Translations under genes and position numbers: made by a program
From: CAZRIP01 sp964600165
Lineage (GTDB): Bacteria; Elusimicrobiota; Elusimicrobia; UBA1565; UBA9628
Reading direction: 5' to 3'
DNA length: 39,606 bases
NCBI GenBank assembly: GCA_964600165.1
Contig: CAZRIP010000017.1
Span: 1-39,606, forward strand
Shown here: positions 8,480-17,357 of the stretch, piece by piece
How the letters are laid out: every line of letters starts with the position of its first letter
Position numbering within the stretch: position 1 is the stretch's first letter
The notes under the pieces: model-generated
The model's input: the letters and a program-made list of their open reading frames with translations, nothing else
Databases searched by the model: none
What the model was told of the DNA's origin: nothing

Positions 8480-9549
8480 CGGCGGACGACCTCCTCATAT
8501 AAGCCTTCCAGCTTCTTCATGTTGGCGGCGCGATCACCGGCCTCCAGCACAAGCGCGCGATTGATTTTCGCCGCCGGCGACATAAGCTGAGGGCGCCTCG
8601 AGAGCTCCCATACGCGCTCGGCGAGGTGCGCGGGATCGGCCACGCGGTGCAAGAATCCACCCACGCCGTCCTGAAGCCACCCTTGATTGGCGGAGATCTG
8701 CGACACGATCGGGAAGAGCCCGGAGGCCATCGCCTCGAGCAGAGAGAGGCTCGTGCCGTCGGTGCGAGAAGCCGACAGATAGACGTCGTGCGCCGCCAGC
8801 AGCGCGGGCATCTCATCGGCCGACGCTTGCCCGAGAAACGAGAGCTCGTCCGTCAGGCCTAAGCGCGTGGCCAGCTTTCTCAACTCCCGACGCAGCACGC
8901 CGTCTCCGACGAACGTAGCCTTGAAGGCGACGCCGCGCCGCTTAATCAGGGCAAGCGCCTCGATGACGGTGCGGTGGTCGTAGATCGGTTCCAGGCGTCT
9001 CGTGCAGATCAGCCGTAGGCCGCGCTCACTGTCGACGGTTCTCGGCTGGGCCTGGTAGCGCGCGGTGTCTATTCCCGGGGTGAACTCCGAAATCTTTTCC
9101 GGCGGCACGCCGAGGCGCAACGACAGACTAGTAAGCTCCGCGCTGACGGTGTTGACGCGCGCGGCATGATCGAAGACAGCCTTGAGCAGGCGGCGCCAAA
9201 CGTGAGAATCCATTCGCTGGGTCAAGTCCGTGCCGTGAACGGTCACGACCGTGGCACGATGCCCGCAGACCAGACCCGCGAGGCCTCCGCTGGTCGCGTA
9301 ATGCGCGTGCACGACATCAGGCCGCAGCCGCCTGACGAGCCATCGCGCGCGGGGCATGCTCAATGGATACTTCCACTTCCCTCTTCCTAAGGAATAATCG
9401 CCCCAAAGTGCGAGATCGTGCGTCGGGACGGACCGCGGTGGACTCGGCGAGAGCGCGAGGAAGTGAACGTCGTGCCCCGCCCTCCGGAAGTGCTCGAGGT
9501 AAGTGCCGATATGGGTGAACGTGCCCGTCGAAAGAAAGCAGATTCTCAC
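8467..9549 (-). CDS. Glycosyltransferase family 4 (GT4), second copy
   Basis: A 360-residue GT-B glycosyltransferase. It opens VRICFLSTGTFTHIGTYLEHF and contains DVVHAHYATSGG and TVVTVHGTDL, both typical of GT4 acceptor domains. In the donor domain the usual EX7E is replaced by DX7E (D-GTSLSLL-E), a tolerated but less common variant. The GTG at 9549 is preferred because it matches the family start and has AAGGGG 8 nt upstream; an ATG at 9606 would add 19 residues. A TATAGG at 9612-9617 (minus strand) could be a -10 giving a leader of about 57 nt. The gene is convergent with galE (13-bp overlap) and lies downstream of the large beta-helix gene, 131 bp away. Donor and acceptor are unknown. Confidence 0.88.
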   Translation of the reverse strand: MRICFLSTGTFTHIGTYLEHFRRAGHDVHFLALSPSPPRSVPTHDLALWGDYSLGRGKWKYPLSMPRARWLVRRLRPDVVHAHYATSGGLAGLVCGHRATVVTVHGTDLTQRMDSHVWRRLLKAVFDHAARVNTVSAELTSLSLRLGVPPEKISEFTPGIDTARYQAQPRTVDSERGLRLICTRRLEPIYDHRTVIEALALIKRRGVAFKATFVGDGVLRRELRKLATRLGLTDELSFLGQASADEMPALLAAHDVYLSASRTDGTSLSLLEAMASGLFPIVSQISANQGWLQDGVGGFLHRVADPAHLAERVWELSRRPQLMSPAAKINRALVLEAGDRAANMKKLEGLYEEVVRRHSV

Positions 9550-9680
9550 GGCGACAGCCCCTTTCCTTTGCGTCGCATAGGCATAAAGCATGCCACGGCG
9601 GACCATGTCGGCCTATAGAAGGAATGGGAAATCTCTGTGTAATCAACCCGTGGGCGATCAGCAAGCAGGCTACCAGCAAG

Positions 9681-10766
9681 TTACTTCACAGATTCATAGG
9701 CACCGACGTCGAAGGCGGAGCCTTGCGGACGAACATTGGCGTCCAAGTCGTAAGCGGGAGCGGATATCCCGTGCAGACTGCTTACGCCTGCATCTATGAG
9801 TTGGCTGCCCGCGGACAGATGAAAGTCGGTATCGCTGGCAGGATCGACGAACATGGTCGAGCTGCTGGAGTTGACGACGTTGCTTGCCACTGTCCAGCCC
9901 GATGGCGTCGAGGAATCTGCGATTTCGCTGCCAGTCGTGTAGTTGTATTCCACGTACACTCCGCTCTGCGTGCCGATGCCGGAGGTATTGATAAACGAAG
10001 TCGTTGGAATATAGGACACGTTGTTGAAAACAACCGCAGTGGATACCGGAGCGGCAAACCCGATGTGCCCATCCTCCCATGGGTTGGCATCCGCAAAGGT
10101 GTTGTTGATGATATACAGACTGTTGACCTGGTTCGGATATAGCTCAATCGACCACCCGCGCTCGTTGTTGTAGAACAGGTTGTTTTGGACGGTAAAGCCG
10201 GTTCCTCCTTGAATATAGATCCCGTGATCGGACTTCTGGTAGTTGTTATTCCCAGGGCTGCATCCGCCGCCGCTTGCTTCTCGGCCGATGCCATAAATCC
10301 AGTTCCTATCCACCGTTGCCGGGCCGGTCGAAAGGTAAATTCCAACATAAGCATTGCCAGTGCCCGTGCAAATCGTATTGCCCACGCCGTATATCTTGTT
10401 GTGAATGACTTTTAGGTTGGTTCCACCGTGATAGTTCGATACGGCCGAACCACCGCTCGCGGAGGTGCCAATATTGGTCAGGACGAAATCCTGAATGGTG
10501 ACGTAGTTGCCGCCAACGGCCAGAAGATCTCCAACGCCAGACGCGCCGCTAATAATCGCTCCCCACGCATTTTCGGATCTGAATGTAATGGGAGCAGTGG
10601 ACGTGCCGTTGGTGTTCATGGTGACCGACGCCGAGACATTGTACGTGCCATCCGCGAACAGGCAGGTATCTCCCGAGAGCGCGACGTTTGCGCATTTTTG
10701 GAATGTGAGGAAGGGCTGCGATTGAGTCCCCGAGTTGCTATCGCTGCCGGTGGTAGCGACATAATA
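9681..10766 (-). repeat. Beta-helix module C (C-terminal copy)
   Basis: Third copy of the roughly 1.08-kb coding repeat. Its first half resembles module A (both read SNYHGGTNLKVIHNKIYGVG), while later parts resemble module B (both read STPSGWTVASN). The similarity is visible at the nucleotide level, pointing to fairly recent duplication with exchange between copies. Confidence 0.85.
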
Positions 10767-13700
10767 GGTGTCGCGCACAGACTGGATCGTGAAGGTGGCG
10801 CTGTTCGACGCGCCGCCCTTATAGCCCGAGGTAACCACGGTCACGGCGGCCGTTCCCGCCGACGCTATATCGCTGGCTGGAATCGAAGCGGTCAAGGTCG
10901 AGCCGCTCACGAAAGTCGTCGTCCGATTCGACGCGTTCCATTGCACCGTCGAGCTGCTTGTGAAGTTCGTCCCGTAAACGGTCAGCGTGAACCCTGACCC
11001 GCCGGCCGTCGCCGAGCTGGGCGAGATGGACGTGATCGACGGAGGAGCCCAAGTCGAGATCGTGATGTTGCAGACCGTGGCGCTACCGATGTCGGCGATG
11101 AAGCCGAGATTGTTCAAGACAGTAACGGTATCCTGCTCGGTGCGAAAGGCGTAGTTGCTTCCGATCACCTGCGCCGCGGCCGATGGCGACGAGACGTAAG
11201 CGCTGTAAGTGTGCGAGGCGATGTTGACGGTGTAGGTAAAGTGGTAGGAGATGTTCGCGGAATAGGGTATTACGTTATCCCTCAGGTAAGAGCCGCCGTC
11301 GCGGGCGTCGATGAAGCCCGAGTCATTGAACCTCGCGATGGCCGCCAGGGTCGTAAAAGCATTCGCAGTGCCGCTCGAGAGGCCGAACACGCCGTCTTCG
11401 CTGCTGCCCGAGGCACCCGGTGTCGCGTCAAATTCGGCCGCGAAGGTGCCGTTTTGCTGCGCGAAAGCGGCATTCATCCACGTGTTGACGCTCGTCTGGC
11501 AGGTTCCGCCCGCAGACTGGATCGTGAAGGTCACGCTGTTCGACGTACCGCTCGAGGTAACCACGGTCACGGCAGCCGTCCCTGCCGACGCGATATCGCC
11601 GGCTGAAATCGAGGCGGTCAACGTCGAGCTGCTCACGAAAGTCGTCGTCCGATTCGAGGCGTTCCATTGCGCGGTCGAGCTTCCCGTGATGAAGTTCGCG
11701 CCGTATACGGTCAGCGTAAACCCCGACCCGCCGGCCGTCGCCGAGCTGGGCGAAATGGATGTGATCGACGGAGCAGCCCCGGTCGAGACGGCGATATTGC
11801 AAACCGTCGCGCTGCCGATGTCGGCGATGAAGCCGAAGTTGTTCAAGACGGCGACGGTAGACTGCTCTGTCCGGAAGGCGTAATTGCTGCCGATCACCTG
11901 CGCGGAGGCCGATGGCGACGACACGTAGGCGCTGTAAGTGCGCGAGGCGAGGTTTACTGTGTAGGTGAAGTGGTAAGAGGTGTTCGCGGAATAAGGGATC
12001 GAGTTGTCCGCAGTGTATGAGCCGCCGTTGCGAGCGTCGATGAAGCCCGAGGTGTTGAACCTTGCGATGGCAGCCAGGGTCGTAAAAGCGTTGGCGGTGC
12101 CGCTGGAGAGGCCGAACACGCCGTCTTCGCCGCTTCCCGAGGCGCCCGGCGTCGCGTCGAATTGTGCCGTGAAGCTGCTGTTCTGCTGGGCGAAAGCGGC
12201 GTTCCACCACGAGCCATTACTCGTCAGGCAGGCTGCGCTGCCAGTGCTGCCAGCACCTTCATAGGCGCCGATGTCGAAAGCCGTGCCTTGCGGACGAGTG
12301 TTGTTTTCCAAGTCGTAAGCAGGAGCGGATATCCCTTGCAGACTGCTGACGCCTGCGTCTATGAGCTGGCTACCCGTGGACAAATGAAAGTCGGTATCGT
12401 CGGTCGGATTGACGAACATGCTCGCCCCATTGGAGCTGACATTATTGCTTGCCACCGTCCAGCCTGACGGCGTAGATGAGTCGGCGATTTCGCCGGCAGT
12501 GGTGTAATTGTGTTCCACATACACGCCGCTCTGCGTGCCAATGCCCCCAGTGTTGATAAACGAGGTCGTTGGATCATAGGACACATTATTGAAAACGACG
12601 GCGGTGGCTATCGGAGCAGCCCAAACAATATGTCCATCTTGCCACGGATTGGCGTCCGCAAAGGTGTTGTTGATGATATAAAGATCGTTGATCTGGTTCG
12701 GATACAGTTGGATCGGCCACCCGCGCTCGTCGTCGTAAAACAGGTTGTTTTGGACGGTAAAGCCCGTCCCTCCGCTGATATAGACGCCGTGGTCGTGGTT
12801 CTGGTAGTTGTTATTTGGCGGATTGCATCCGCCCTGGCCGGGGGCTTCTCGCCCGATGTTATAAATCCAGTTCCGATCCACCGTGACCGGGCCGGCCGAA
12901 AGGTAAATTCCGTTATAACCATCGGAGGCGCCCGTGCATAAGGTATTGCCCACGCCATAAATCTTGTTATTTATGACTTTCAAGTTAGTTCCACCGGCAT
13001 TGTTCGATACGGTCTCACCGCCATTCGTGGAACCAATAGTGGTCAGAATCAAATCCTGAATGGTGATGTAGTTGCCGCCAACGGACAGCATAGCCACAAC
13101 ACCAGACCCGCCAGAGAAGGTCGCCCCCCACACATTTTGAGACTTGAATGTAATCGGAGCAGCGGATGTGCCGCTAGTGTTCATGGTCACATCCGACGAG
13201 ATATTGTACGTACCGTCTGCAAACAGGCAGGTATCTCCCGCGACCGCGACATTTGCGCATTTTTGGACCGTGAGGAAAGGCTGCGATTGACTCCCCGGAT
13301 TGCTGTCGCTGCCGATGGTAGCGACGTAATAGGCGTTGCCAACGGATTCATAGGCGCCGATGTCGAAAGCCGTGCCTTGCGGACGAGTGTTGTTTTCCAA
13401 GTCGTAAGCAGGAGCCGATATACCGTGCAGACTGCTGACGCCTGCGTTTATGAGCTGGCTGCCCGTGGACAAGTGGAAGTCGGTATCCCCGGTGGGATCG
13501 ACGAACATGGTCGAGGCGTTGGAGTTGACGATGTTGCTTGCCATCGTCCAGCCCGATGGAGAGGTGTCGGCGATTTCGCCGGCCGTCGTGTAGTTGTCTT
13601 CCACATACACTCCGCTCTGCGTGCCGATGCCGGAAGTGTAGATAAATGCGCTCGTGGGATCATAAGACACATTGTTGTACACCACCGCAGTCGATACCGC

Positions 13701-14489
13701 ACAGGCAAAAATGATGTGTCCCTCCTTCCACGGGTTGGCATCCGCAAAGGTGTTGTTGATGATATATAGCTCGTTGATTTGGTTCGAATACAGCTGAATC
13801 GACCACCCGCGCTCGTTGTTGAAGAAGAGATTATTTTGGATGGTATAGCCCGTGCCCCCGTCGATGTAGATGCCGTGGTCGTGGTTCTGGTAGTTGTTAT
13901 TCCCCGGGCTGCATCCACCGCCGCTTGCTTCCCGGCCGATACTATAAATCCAGTTCCTATCAACCAGTACAGGGCCAGATGTAAGGTAAAGTCCGGTATA
14001 GCCATTGCTAGTGCCCGTGCATAGAGTATTACCTACGCCGTAAATTTTGTTGTGGATGACTTTTAGGTTGGTTCCACCATGATAGTTCGATATGGCCGAA
14101 CCACCGCTAGCGGAGCTACCAATATTGGTCAGAACAAAATCCTGAATAGTAACGTAATTGCCGCTAATGTCCAGCATAATGATAACGCCAGCCGCACCGG
14201 AAATGGTCGCCCCCCACACATTTTGAGACCTAAACGTAATGGGAGCAGCGGATGTACCATTGGTGTTGATGGTCACGTTCGCCGAGACATTGTACGTACC
14301 ATCCGCAAATAGGCAGGTATCTCCCGCAGCCACGACATTCGCGCATTTTTGGACCGTGAGGAAAGGCTGGGACTGAGTACCTGGATTGCTATCGCTACCG
14401 TTGGTAGCAACGTAATAGGTCGTGGCGGAGGCGGCGTAACCAGTTAACAGTAAGACCAGAGAGAGCAGACCCCGCAATCTCTGCTTCAT
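9681..14489 (-). CDS. Giant secreted protein: three parallel beta-helix modules plus two sandwich/TIG units
   Basis: A 1602-residue exported protein. The signal peptide is about 1-22 (LLSLVLLLTGYAASA). Order of parts: beta-helix module A (25-386), module B (387 to about 745), sandwich X1 (about 748-905), IPT/TIG 1 (about 910-992), sandwich X2 (about 995-1145), TIG 2 (about 1150-1238) and module C (1242-1602). Each helix module begins YYVAT-GSDSN-G-QSQPFLT-QKCANV, the usual opening of DUF1565/pectate-lyase-like secreted beta-helices, and ends with DFHLS-GSQLI-AGVSSL and RPQG-AFD-GAYE. The TIG parts begin PSITSISPSSATAGGSGFTLTVYG. Each module keeps CANV...GDTCLFADGTYN, probably a disulfide. No membrane anchor or sorting signal follows the last module, so it may be secreted or held by the polysaccharide. 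It could be an adhesin or a polysaccharide-acting lyase/epimerase; catalytic residues cannot be assigned. GC is visibly lower than in the neighbours. GAGGAGG precedes the ATG. Confidence 0.85.
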   Translation of the reverse strand: MKQRLRGLLSLVLLLTGYAASATTYYVATNGSDSNPGTQSQPFLTVQKCANVVAAGDTCLFADGTYNVSANVTINTNGTSAAPITFRSQNVWGATISGAAGVIIMLDISGNYVTIQDFVLTNIGSSASGGSAISNYHGGTNLKVIHNKIYGVGNTLCTGTSNGYTGLYLTSGPVLVDRNWIYSIGREASGGGCSPGNNNYQNHDHGIYIDGGTGYTIQNNLFFNNERGWSIQLYSNQINELYIINNTFADANPWKEGHIIFACAVSTAVVYNNVSYDPTSAFIYTSGIGTQSGVYVEDNYTTAGEIADTSPSGWTMASNIVNSNASTMFVDPTGDTDFHLSTGSQLINAGVSSLHGISAPAYDLENNTRPQGTAFDIGAYESVGNAYYVATIGSDSNPGSQSQPFLTVQKCANVAVAGDTCLFADGTYNISSDVTMNTSGTSAAPITFKSQNVWGATFSGGSGVVAMLSVGGNYITIQDLILTTIGSTNGGETVSNNAGGTNLKVINNKIYGVGNTLCTGASDGYNGIYLSAGPVTVDRNWIYNIGREAPGQGGCNPPNNNYQNHDHGVYISGGTGFTVQNNLFYDDERGWPIQLYPNQINDLYIINNTFADANPWQDGHIVWAAPIATAVVFNNVSYDPTTSFINTGGIGTQSGVYVEHNYTTAGEIADSSTPSGWTVASNNVSSNGASMFVNPTDDTDFHLSTGSQLIDAGVSSLQGISAPAYDLENNTRPQGTAFDIGAYEGAGSTGSAACLTSNGSWWNAAFAQQNSSFTAQFDATPGASGSGEDGVFGLSSGTANAFTTLAAIARFNTSGFIDARNGGSYTADNSIPYSANTSYHFTYTVNLASRTYSAYVSSPSASAQVIGSNYAFRTEQSTVAVLNNFGFIADIGSATVCNIAVSTGAAPSITSISPSSATAGGSGFTLTVYGANFITGSSTAQWNASNRTTTFVSSSTLTASISAGDIASAGTAAVTVVTSSGTSNSVTFTIQSAGGTCQTSVNTWMNAAFAQQNGTFAAEFDATPGASGSSEDGVFGLSSGTANAFTTLAAIARFNDSGFIDARDGGSYLRDNVIPYSANISYHFTYTVNIASHTYSAYVSSPSAAAQVIGSNYAFRTEQDTVTVLNNLGFIADIGSATVCNITISTWAPPSITSISPSSATAGGSGFTLTVYGTNFTSSSTVQWNASNRTTTFVSGSTLTASIPASDIASAGTAAVTVVTSGYKGGASNSATFTIQSVRDTYYVATTGSDSNSGTQSQPFLTFQKCANVALSGDTCLFADGTYNVSASVTMNTNGTSTAPITFRSENAWGAIISGASGVGDLLAVGGNYVTIQDFVLTNIGTSASGGSAVSNYHGGTNLKVIHNKIYGVGNTICTGTGNAYVGIYLSTGPATVDRNWIYGIGREASGGGCSPGNNNYQKSDHGIYIQGGTGFTVQNNLFYNNERGWSIELYPNQVNSLYIINNTFADANPWEDGHIGFAAPVSTAVVFNNVSYIPTTSFINTSGIGTQSGVYVEYNYTTGSEIADSSTPSGWTVASNVVNSSSSTMFVDPASDTDFHLSAGSQLIDAGVSSLHGISAPAYDLDANVRPQGSAFDVGAYESVK
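10767..11509 (-). repeat. Sandwich-plus-TIG unit 2
   Basis: Second copy of a unit of about 745 bp: a sandwich-like domain (MNAAFAQQNGTF... FDATPGASG... FGLSSGTANAF) followed by an IPT/TIG domain. It is close to the neighbouring unit at 11510-12258 in both DNA and protein. Confidence 0.8.
11510..12258 (-). repeat. Sandwich-plus-TIG unit 1
   Basis: First copy of the same unit, in tandem with the one at 10767-11509. The sandwich part reads WWNAAFAQQNSSF... FDATPGASG... RFNTSGFIDARNGGSY, ending NNFGFIADIGSATVCNI. The TIG part starts PSITSISPSSATAGG. Confidence 0.8.
12259..13331 (-). repeat. Beta-helix module B (middle copy)
   Basis: Second copy of the roughly 1.08-kb coding repeat, directly joined to module A. 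It is the most divergent in its first half (ITIQDLILTTIGSTNGGE) but close to module C further on. Confidence 0.85.
13332..14417 (-). repeat. Beta-helix module A (N-terminal copy)
   Basis: First copy of the coding repeat, immediately after the signal peptide. The start-to-start distance to module B is 1086 bp (362 codons). Confidence 0.85.
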
Positions 14490-14524
14490 GAAGCCTCCTC
14501 AATTTCTCAACCTGTTCTTTTCTC

Positions 14525-14553
14525 AGCATAACCCCCAGGTCTCGGTAATTCAA
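14525..14553 (-). promoter_or_regulatory. Sigma70-type promoter of the beta-helix gene
   Basis: On the minus strand, TTGAAT (14548-14553) and TATGCT (14525-14530) are 17 bp apart. The predicted start lies near 14518, giving a leader of about 29 nt that contains GAGGAGG close to the ATG. This gene is therefore one of the few here with a leader and a strong Shine-Dalgarno site. Confidence 0.7.
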
Positions 14554-14666
14554 CCCTCTGTTAGAAATTTGGACGAGAGCCGAAGCCACCGAACCGCGTA
14601 CGGTTATCATTTCATGCGTCAAACAACTCTTGCACCTCCACTATCGGCCGTAGCCGGCGGACAGGT

Positions 14667-14672
14667 TAGGAT
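14667..14672 (+). promoter_or_regulatory. -10 box of the ATP-grasp/phosphatase gene
   Basis: TAGGAT ends 7 nt before the ATG at 14679, the leaderless geometry seen across the window. No good -35 is placed 17 bp upstream. Confidence 0.45.
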
Positions 14673-14678
14673 GGACCG

Positions 14679-16328
14679 ATGACAGAAAGACACGTTTTTC
14701 TATTGGGCGCCAACGATCGGGCCGCGGCCACCGTTTCTCGGCAACTGGCCCGCGCGGGGCATCGCGTGGGGGTAGCGGACTGGACCGCTCACCCGATCAG
14801 GTTCTCGCGGTTCGTCGACGGCTTCCATCGCCTGGCCGATCCGGAGCTCGACGTGGAGTCGTGCGTTGAGGACTTGGCGCGCACATTGGAGCGCGAGGAC
14901 TACGAGTTCCTGATACCCATGAACGACGCGGCGCTCGAGCTGTGCTATACGGCCGAGACTCTTCTCTCTCGGCGCACGCAGGTGCTCGGCATCAACGGGC
15001 CCGACAGCAGGAATTTCAGCAGGGACAAGTCCGTGTTATACGAGGCCTGCCGCGCGATCGGGTTTCCCCTTCCGGAAAGCCGCCGCGTGGCGACGCTCGA
15101 CGAATTGTCCAAGCTCCTTCCCGAGCTGCGCTACCCGCTGATGGCCCGGCCCGTGAGCTCGAAGGTGATCCACCGCAACCGCCTTTATTCGTTCAAGCCG
15201 AAAATGATCCACGATGAGATCCAACTAGTCGACTTCCTGCGGGAGAACATCGCTTCCGTCCCCTTCATGCTGCAGGCTCCGCTGAAGGGGCACGGCGCCG
15301 GGTACAACGTGCTGGCGCGCGAAGGCTCGATCCTCGTCGCTTACGCCCACCGCAGGATCCACGAGGCCTGGGGCGGCGGGGCGAGCACTTATCGCGGGAC
15401 CATTCCTTTGGACACGTACGCGGAATTCTCGCTGGTCCCCGCCCTCATTAAGAGGATGGGCTGGAACGGCGTCGCGATGCTCGAATTCCTGGTCAGCGGC
15501 GGGCGCGCCTACCCGATCGAAATGAACGGCCGCTTCTGGGGTTCGATCGAGCTCGGCGTGTTCGGCGGCTGCGACATGCCGAGCGAGTTCTTCGCCGAGT
15601 TCGGGGAAGGCCGGGGCGTCCATCAGCGGACCGAGCGCCGCCAGCCGGTCTACGCGCGCAATCTCAAGTGGGACCTGATCTTGCTCGTCACGGGCTTGGC
15701 GCAAGGGCAAAGCCCAAGCCTTCTGCTCGATTGGGCGAAGTCCTTTTCGAACTTATTTCAGGGACGCGAGATCATCGAGGACAATCCGCTCAAGGACCCG
15801 GCTTTCCGGTTGGCCGAATACGCGCTCCTGGGCCAGCGGCTGCTCGTACGCCTCCGGCTGGAGCTTATGGGAAGGGTCATGCGCGTCGGGCAGCGGCCGC
15901 AAGGGCTGGCTGGAACGCGCTCGGCCGCTTTCGTGTGCCCCGGAAACATCTGCCGCAGCCCTTTCGCGGAAGCCTACGCGAGGAAGCGGCTCCCGAACCG
16001 CGAGTTCTCCTCGTTCGGCGTCCACGCCCAGGAAGACCGGCTGAGCCCTTGCTACGCCCTCTCCGCGTCCGCCGACCACGGCGTCTCGCTCGCCGAGCAT
16101 CGCTCGCGCGCCCTGACTCTCGAACTTTCCGAGAAATTCGACGCGATCTTCGTCTCGGACCGCAAGACCGCGTGGTACATCTGCCGCAAAGGGCTCGCGC
16201 CGCGCGCCAAGGTCTTTCTCATCGATGGCAACGATATCCCGGATCCGAAAGGGCACGATCTGCCTTCCTTCCGCTCCGTATACGCGCGGATCGCTCGGGC
16301 CATCGACCGCATGGCCGAGGGATCATGA
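14679..16328 (+). CDS. ATP-grasp ligase fused to low-molecular-weight protein tyrosine phosphatase
   Basis: A 549-residue two-domain protein. Residues 1 to about 330 form an ATP-grasp enzyme of the carbamoyl-phosphate-synthase/PylC-like kind: FLLGANDRAAATVSRQL is the preATP-grasp start, LMARPVSSK carries the nucleotide-binding Lys, and MLEFLVSGGRAYPIEMNGRFWGS holds the metal-binding Glu and Asn. Residues from about 415 to the end form a LMW-PTP: the P-loop C420-PGNIC-R426-S427 matches the family VCxxNxCRSP, and the catalytic Asp is in IPDPKGHD near residue 520. The phosphatase would cleave phosphotyrosine, plausibly on the Wzc-type kinase at 1536-3212. The ATP-grasp would join a carboxylate to an amine or similar group on an unknown substrate. 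Its stop overlaps the start of the deacetylase gene by 4 bp. Both domains look catalytically complete. Confidence 0.87.
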   Translation: MTERHVFLLGANDRAAATVSRQLARAGHRVGVADWTAHPIRFSRFVDGFHRLADPELDVESCVEDLARTLEREDYEFLIPMNDAALELCYTAETLLSRRTQVLGINGPDSRNFSRDKSVLYEACRAIGFPLPESRRVATLDELSKLLPELRYPLMARPVSSKVIHRNRLYSFKPKMIHDEIQLVDFLRENIASVPFMLQAPLKGHGAGYNVLAREGSILVAYAHRRIHEAWGGGASTYRGTIPLDTYAEFSLVPALIKRMGWNGVAMLEFLVSGGRAYPIEMNGRFWGSIELGVFGGCDMPSEFFAEFGEGRGVHQRTERRQPVYARNLKWDLILLVTGLAQGQSPSLLLDWAKSFSNLFQGREIIEDNPLKDPAFRLAEYALLGQRLLVRLRLELMGRVMRVGQRPQGLAGTRSAAFVCPGNICRSPFAEAYARKRLPNREFSSFGVHAQEDRLSPCYALSASADHGVSLAEHRSRALTLELSEKFDAIFVSDRKTAWYICRKGLAPRAKVFLIDGNDIPDPKGHDLPSFRSVYARIARAIDRMAEGS

Positions 16329-17281
16329 GTCGAGACAGGCTCATCGCTATGGCCGCGCGGGTCGGAGGAAGGACCGGCGTCTCCCGGATCATCGATTGGT
16401 GGAACGGCGACCGGGGCGCCGTGATCTTGGCCTATCATGAGATCTCGCCCGCCCGCTTGGAGTCCCAGCTCGACCGCCTCTCGCGGAGCTATCGGTTCGT
16501 CTCGTTGACCGAGCTCGACGAGCGGCTGGCGCGCGGGGAGAGCGGCTCGGGGATGGCCGCCGTCACTTTCGACGACGGCTACGGCCCGACCATCGAGGCG
16601 GCGGCCGAGCTCGCGCGGCTTCGCGGCTGGCCGATGTCCTTCTATCTGCCGACCCGCTATCTCGACACCGGAGAGCCTTATTGGTACCAAGAGCTCGACG
16701 CCCTCATCGAGGCCGGCCTCGGCCGGCGACTGGTCGTCGACGGGCTCGACCTGCGGTTAAGCGACCCCGACGCGGCCGCTCGCGCGAAAGCCTTCCTGAC
16801 CGCCCGCTTCAAGAGCTTGTCGACCTACGAAGAGGTCGAGGAGCTGCTGCGTCAAGCGCGCTTGGCGCTTTGCGGGGATCAGTCGCGCCCGGCCCGGCTC
16901 GCCTTCGCGCCGCCGATCTCCTGGTCGCGCGTGCGCGAGCTGTCGGCTCACGCGGAGATCTCCTTCGAGACCCATTCGGTCCACCACCTGGCGCTCAGCA
17001 GGCTGAGCGAGCCGGCGCTGCGACGCGAGCTCGAGAACAGCCGCGCGCGCATCGAGGCGGAGACCGGGCGCCCCTCGCTCCACTTCTGCTACCCGTACGG
17101 CGAGCCCGACGATATCGGCGAGCTCGGCGCGCGCGCGGCGCGTTCCTTGTTTAGAACGGCCACGACGATGGTGCGCGGGCGCTGCCGGCCGGGCTTGGAC
17201 CGCGCGCTGCTGCCTCGCGTCCCCCTCTACGAAAAGGACGACGAGCTGACGGCCGAGCTCAAGGTCGCCCTCGCCGCCTGA
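16325..17281 (+). CDS. NodB-type polysaccharide deacetylase, second copy
   Basis: A 318-residue carbohydrate esterase 4 protein. The metal and catalytic motifs are TFDD at 81-84 and H217-x3-H221 (ETHSVHH), with FCYPYGEPDD near residue 258 as the later family motif. An insertion of roughly 100 residues separates the first two motifs (about 105-200), which is typical of the longer 'polysaccharide deacetylase family' proteins found with ATP-grasp and glycosyltransferase genes. LAYHEIS (35-41) is the beta-1 motif. There is no signal peptide. The ATG overlaps the upstream stop by four bases, so it is made with the ATP-grasp/phosphatase and the two may act on the same lipid-linked or nucleotide sugar. 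It is not a recent duplicate of the deacetylase at 6545; the two differ in length and sequence. Confidence 0.87.
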   Translation: MSRDRLIAMAARVGGRTGVSRIIDWWNGDRGAVILAYHEISPARLESQLDRLSRSYRFVSLTELDERLARGESGSGMAAVTFDDGYGPTIEAAAELARLRGWPMSFYLPTRYLDTGEPYWYQELDALIEAGLGRRLVVDGLDLRLSDPDAAARAKAFLTARFKSLSTYEEVEELLRQARLALCGDQSRPARLAFAPPISWSRVRELSAHAEISFETHSVHHLALSRLSEPALRRELENSRARIEAETGRPSLHFCYPYGEPDDIGELGARAARSLFRTATTMVRGRCRPGLDRALLPRVPLYEKDDELTAELKVALAA

Positions 17282-17357
17282 AAAATAGCCTGACCGCGGC
17301 GACATCCCGTCCCAACGCGCGGCGCGCCACCCTGTCTTGACCAGTTTGGCGCGACGA

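Noticed and set aside
9681..14489. Mobile element or CRISPR-like array because of the long repeats
   Set aside because: All repeats are in frame within one continuous protein, with no terminal inverted repeats, target duplications or spacers.
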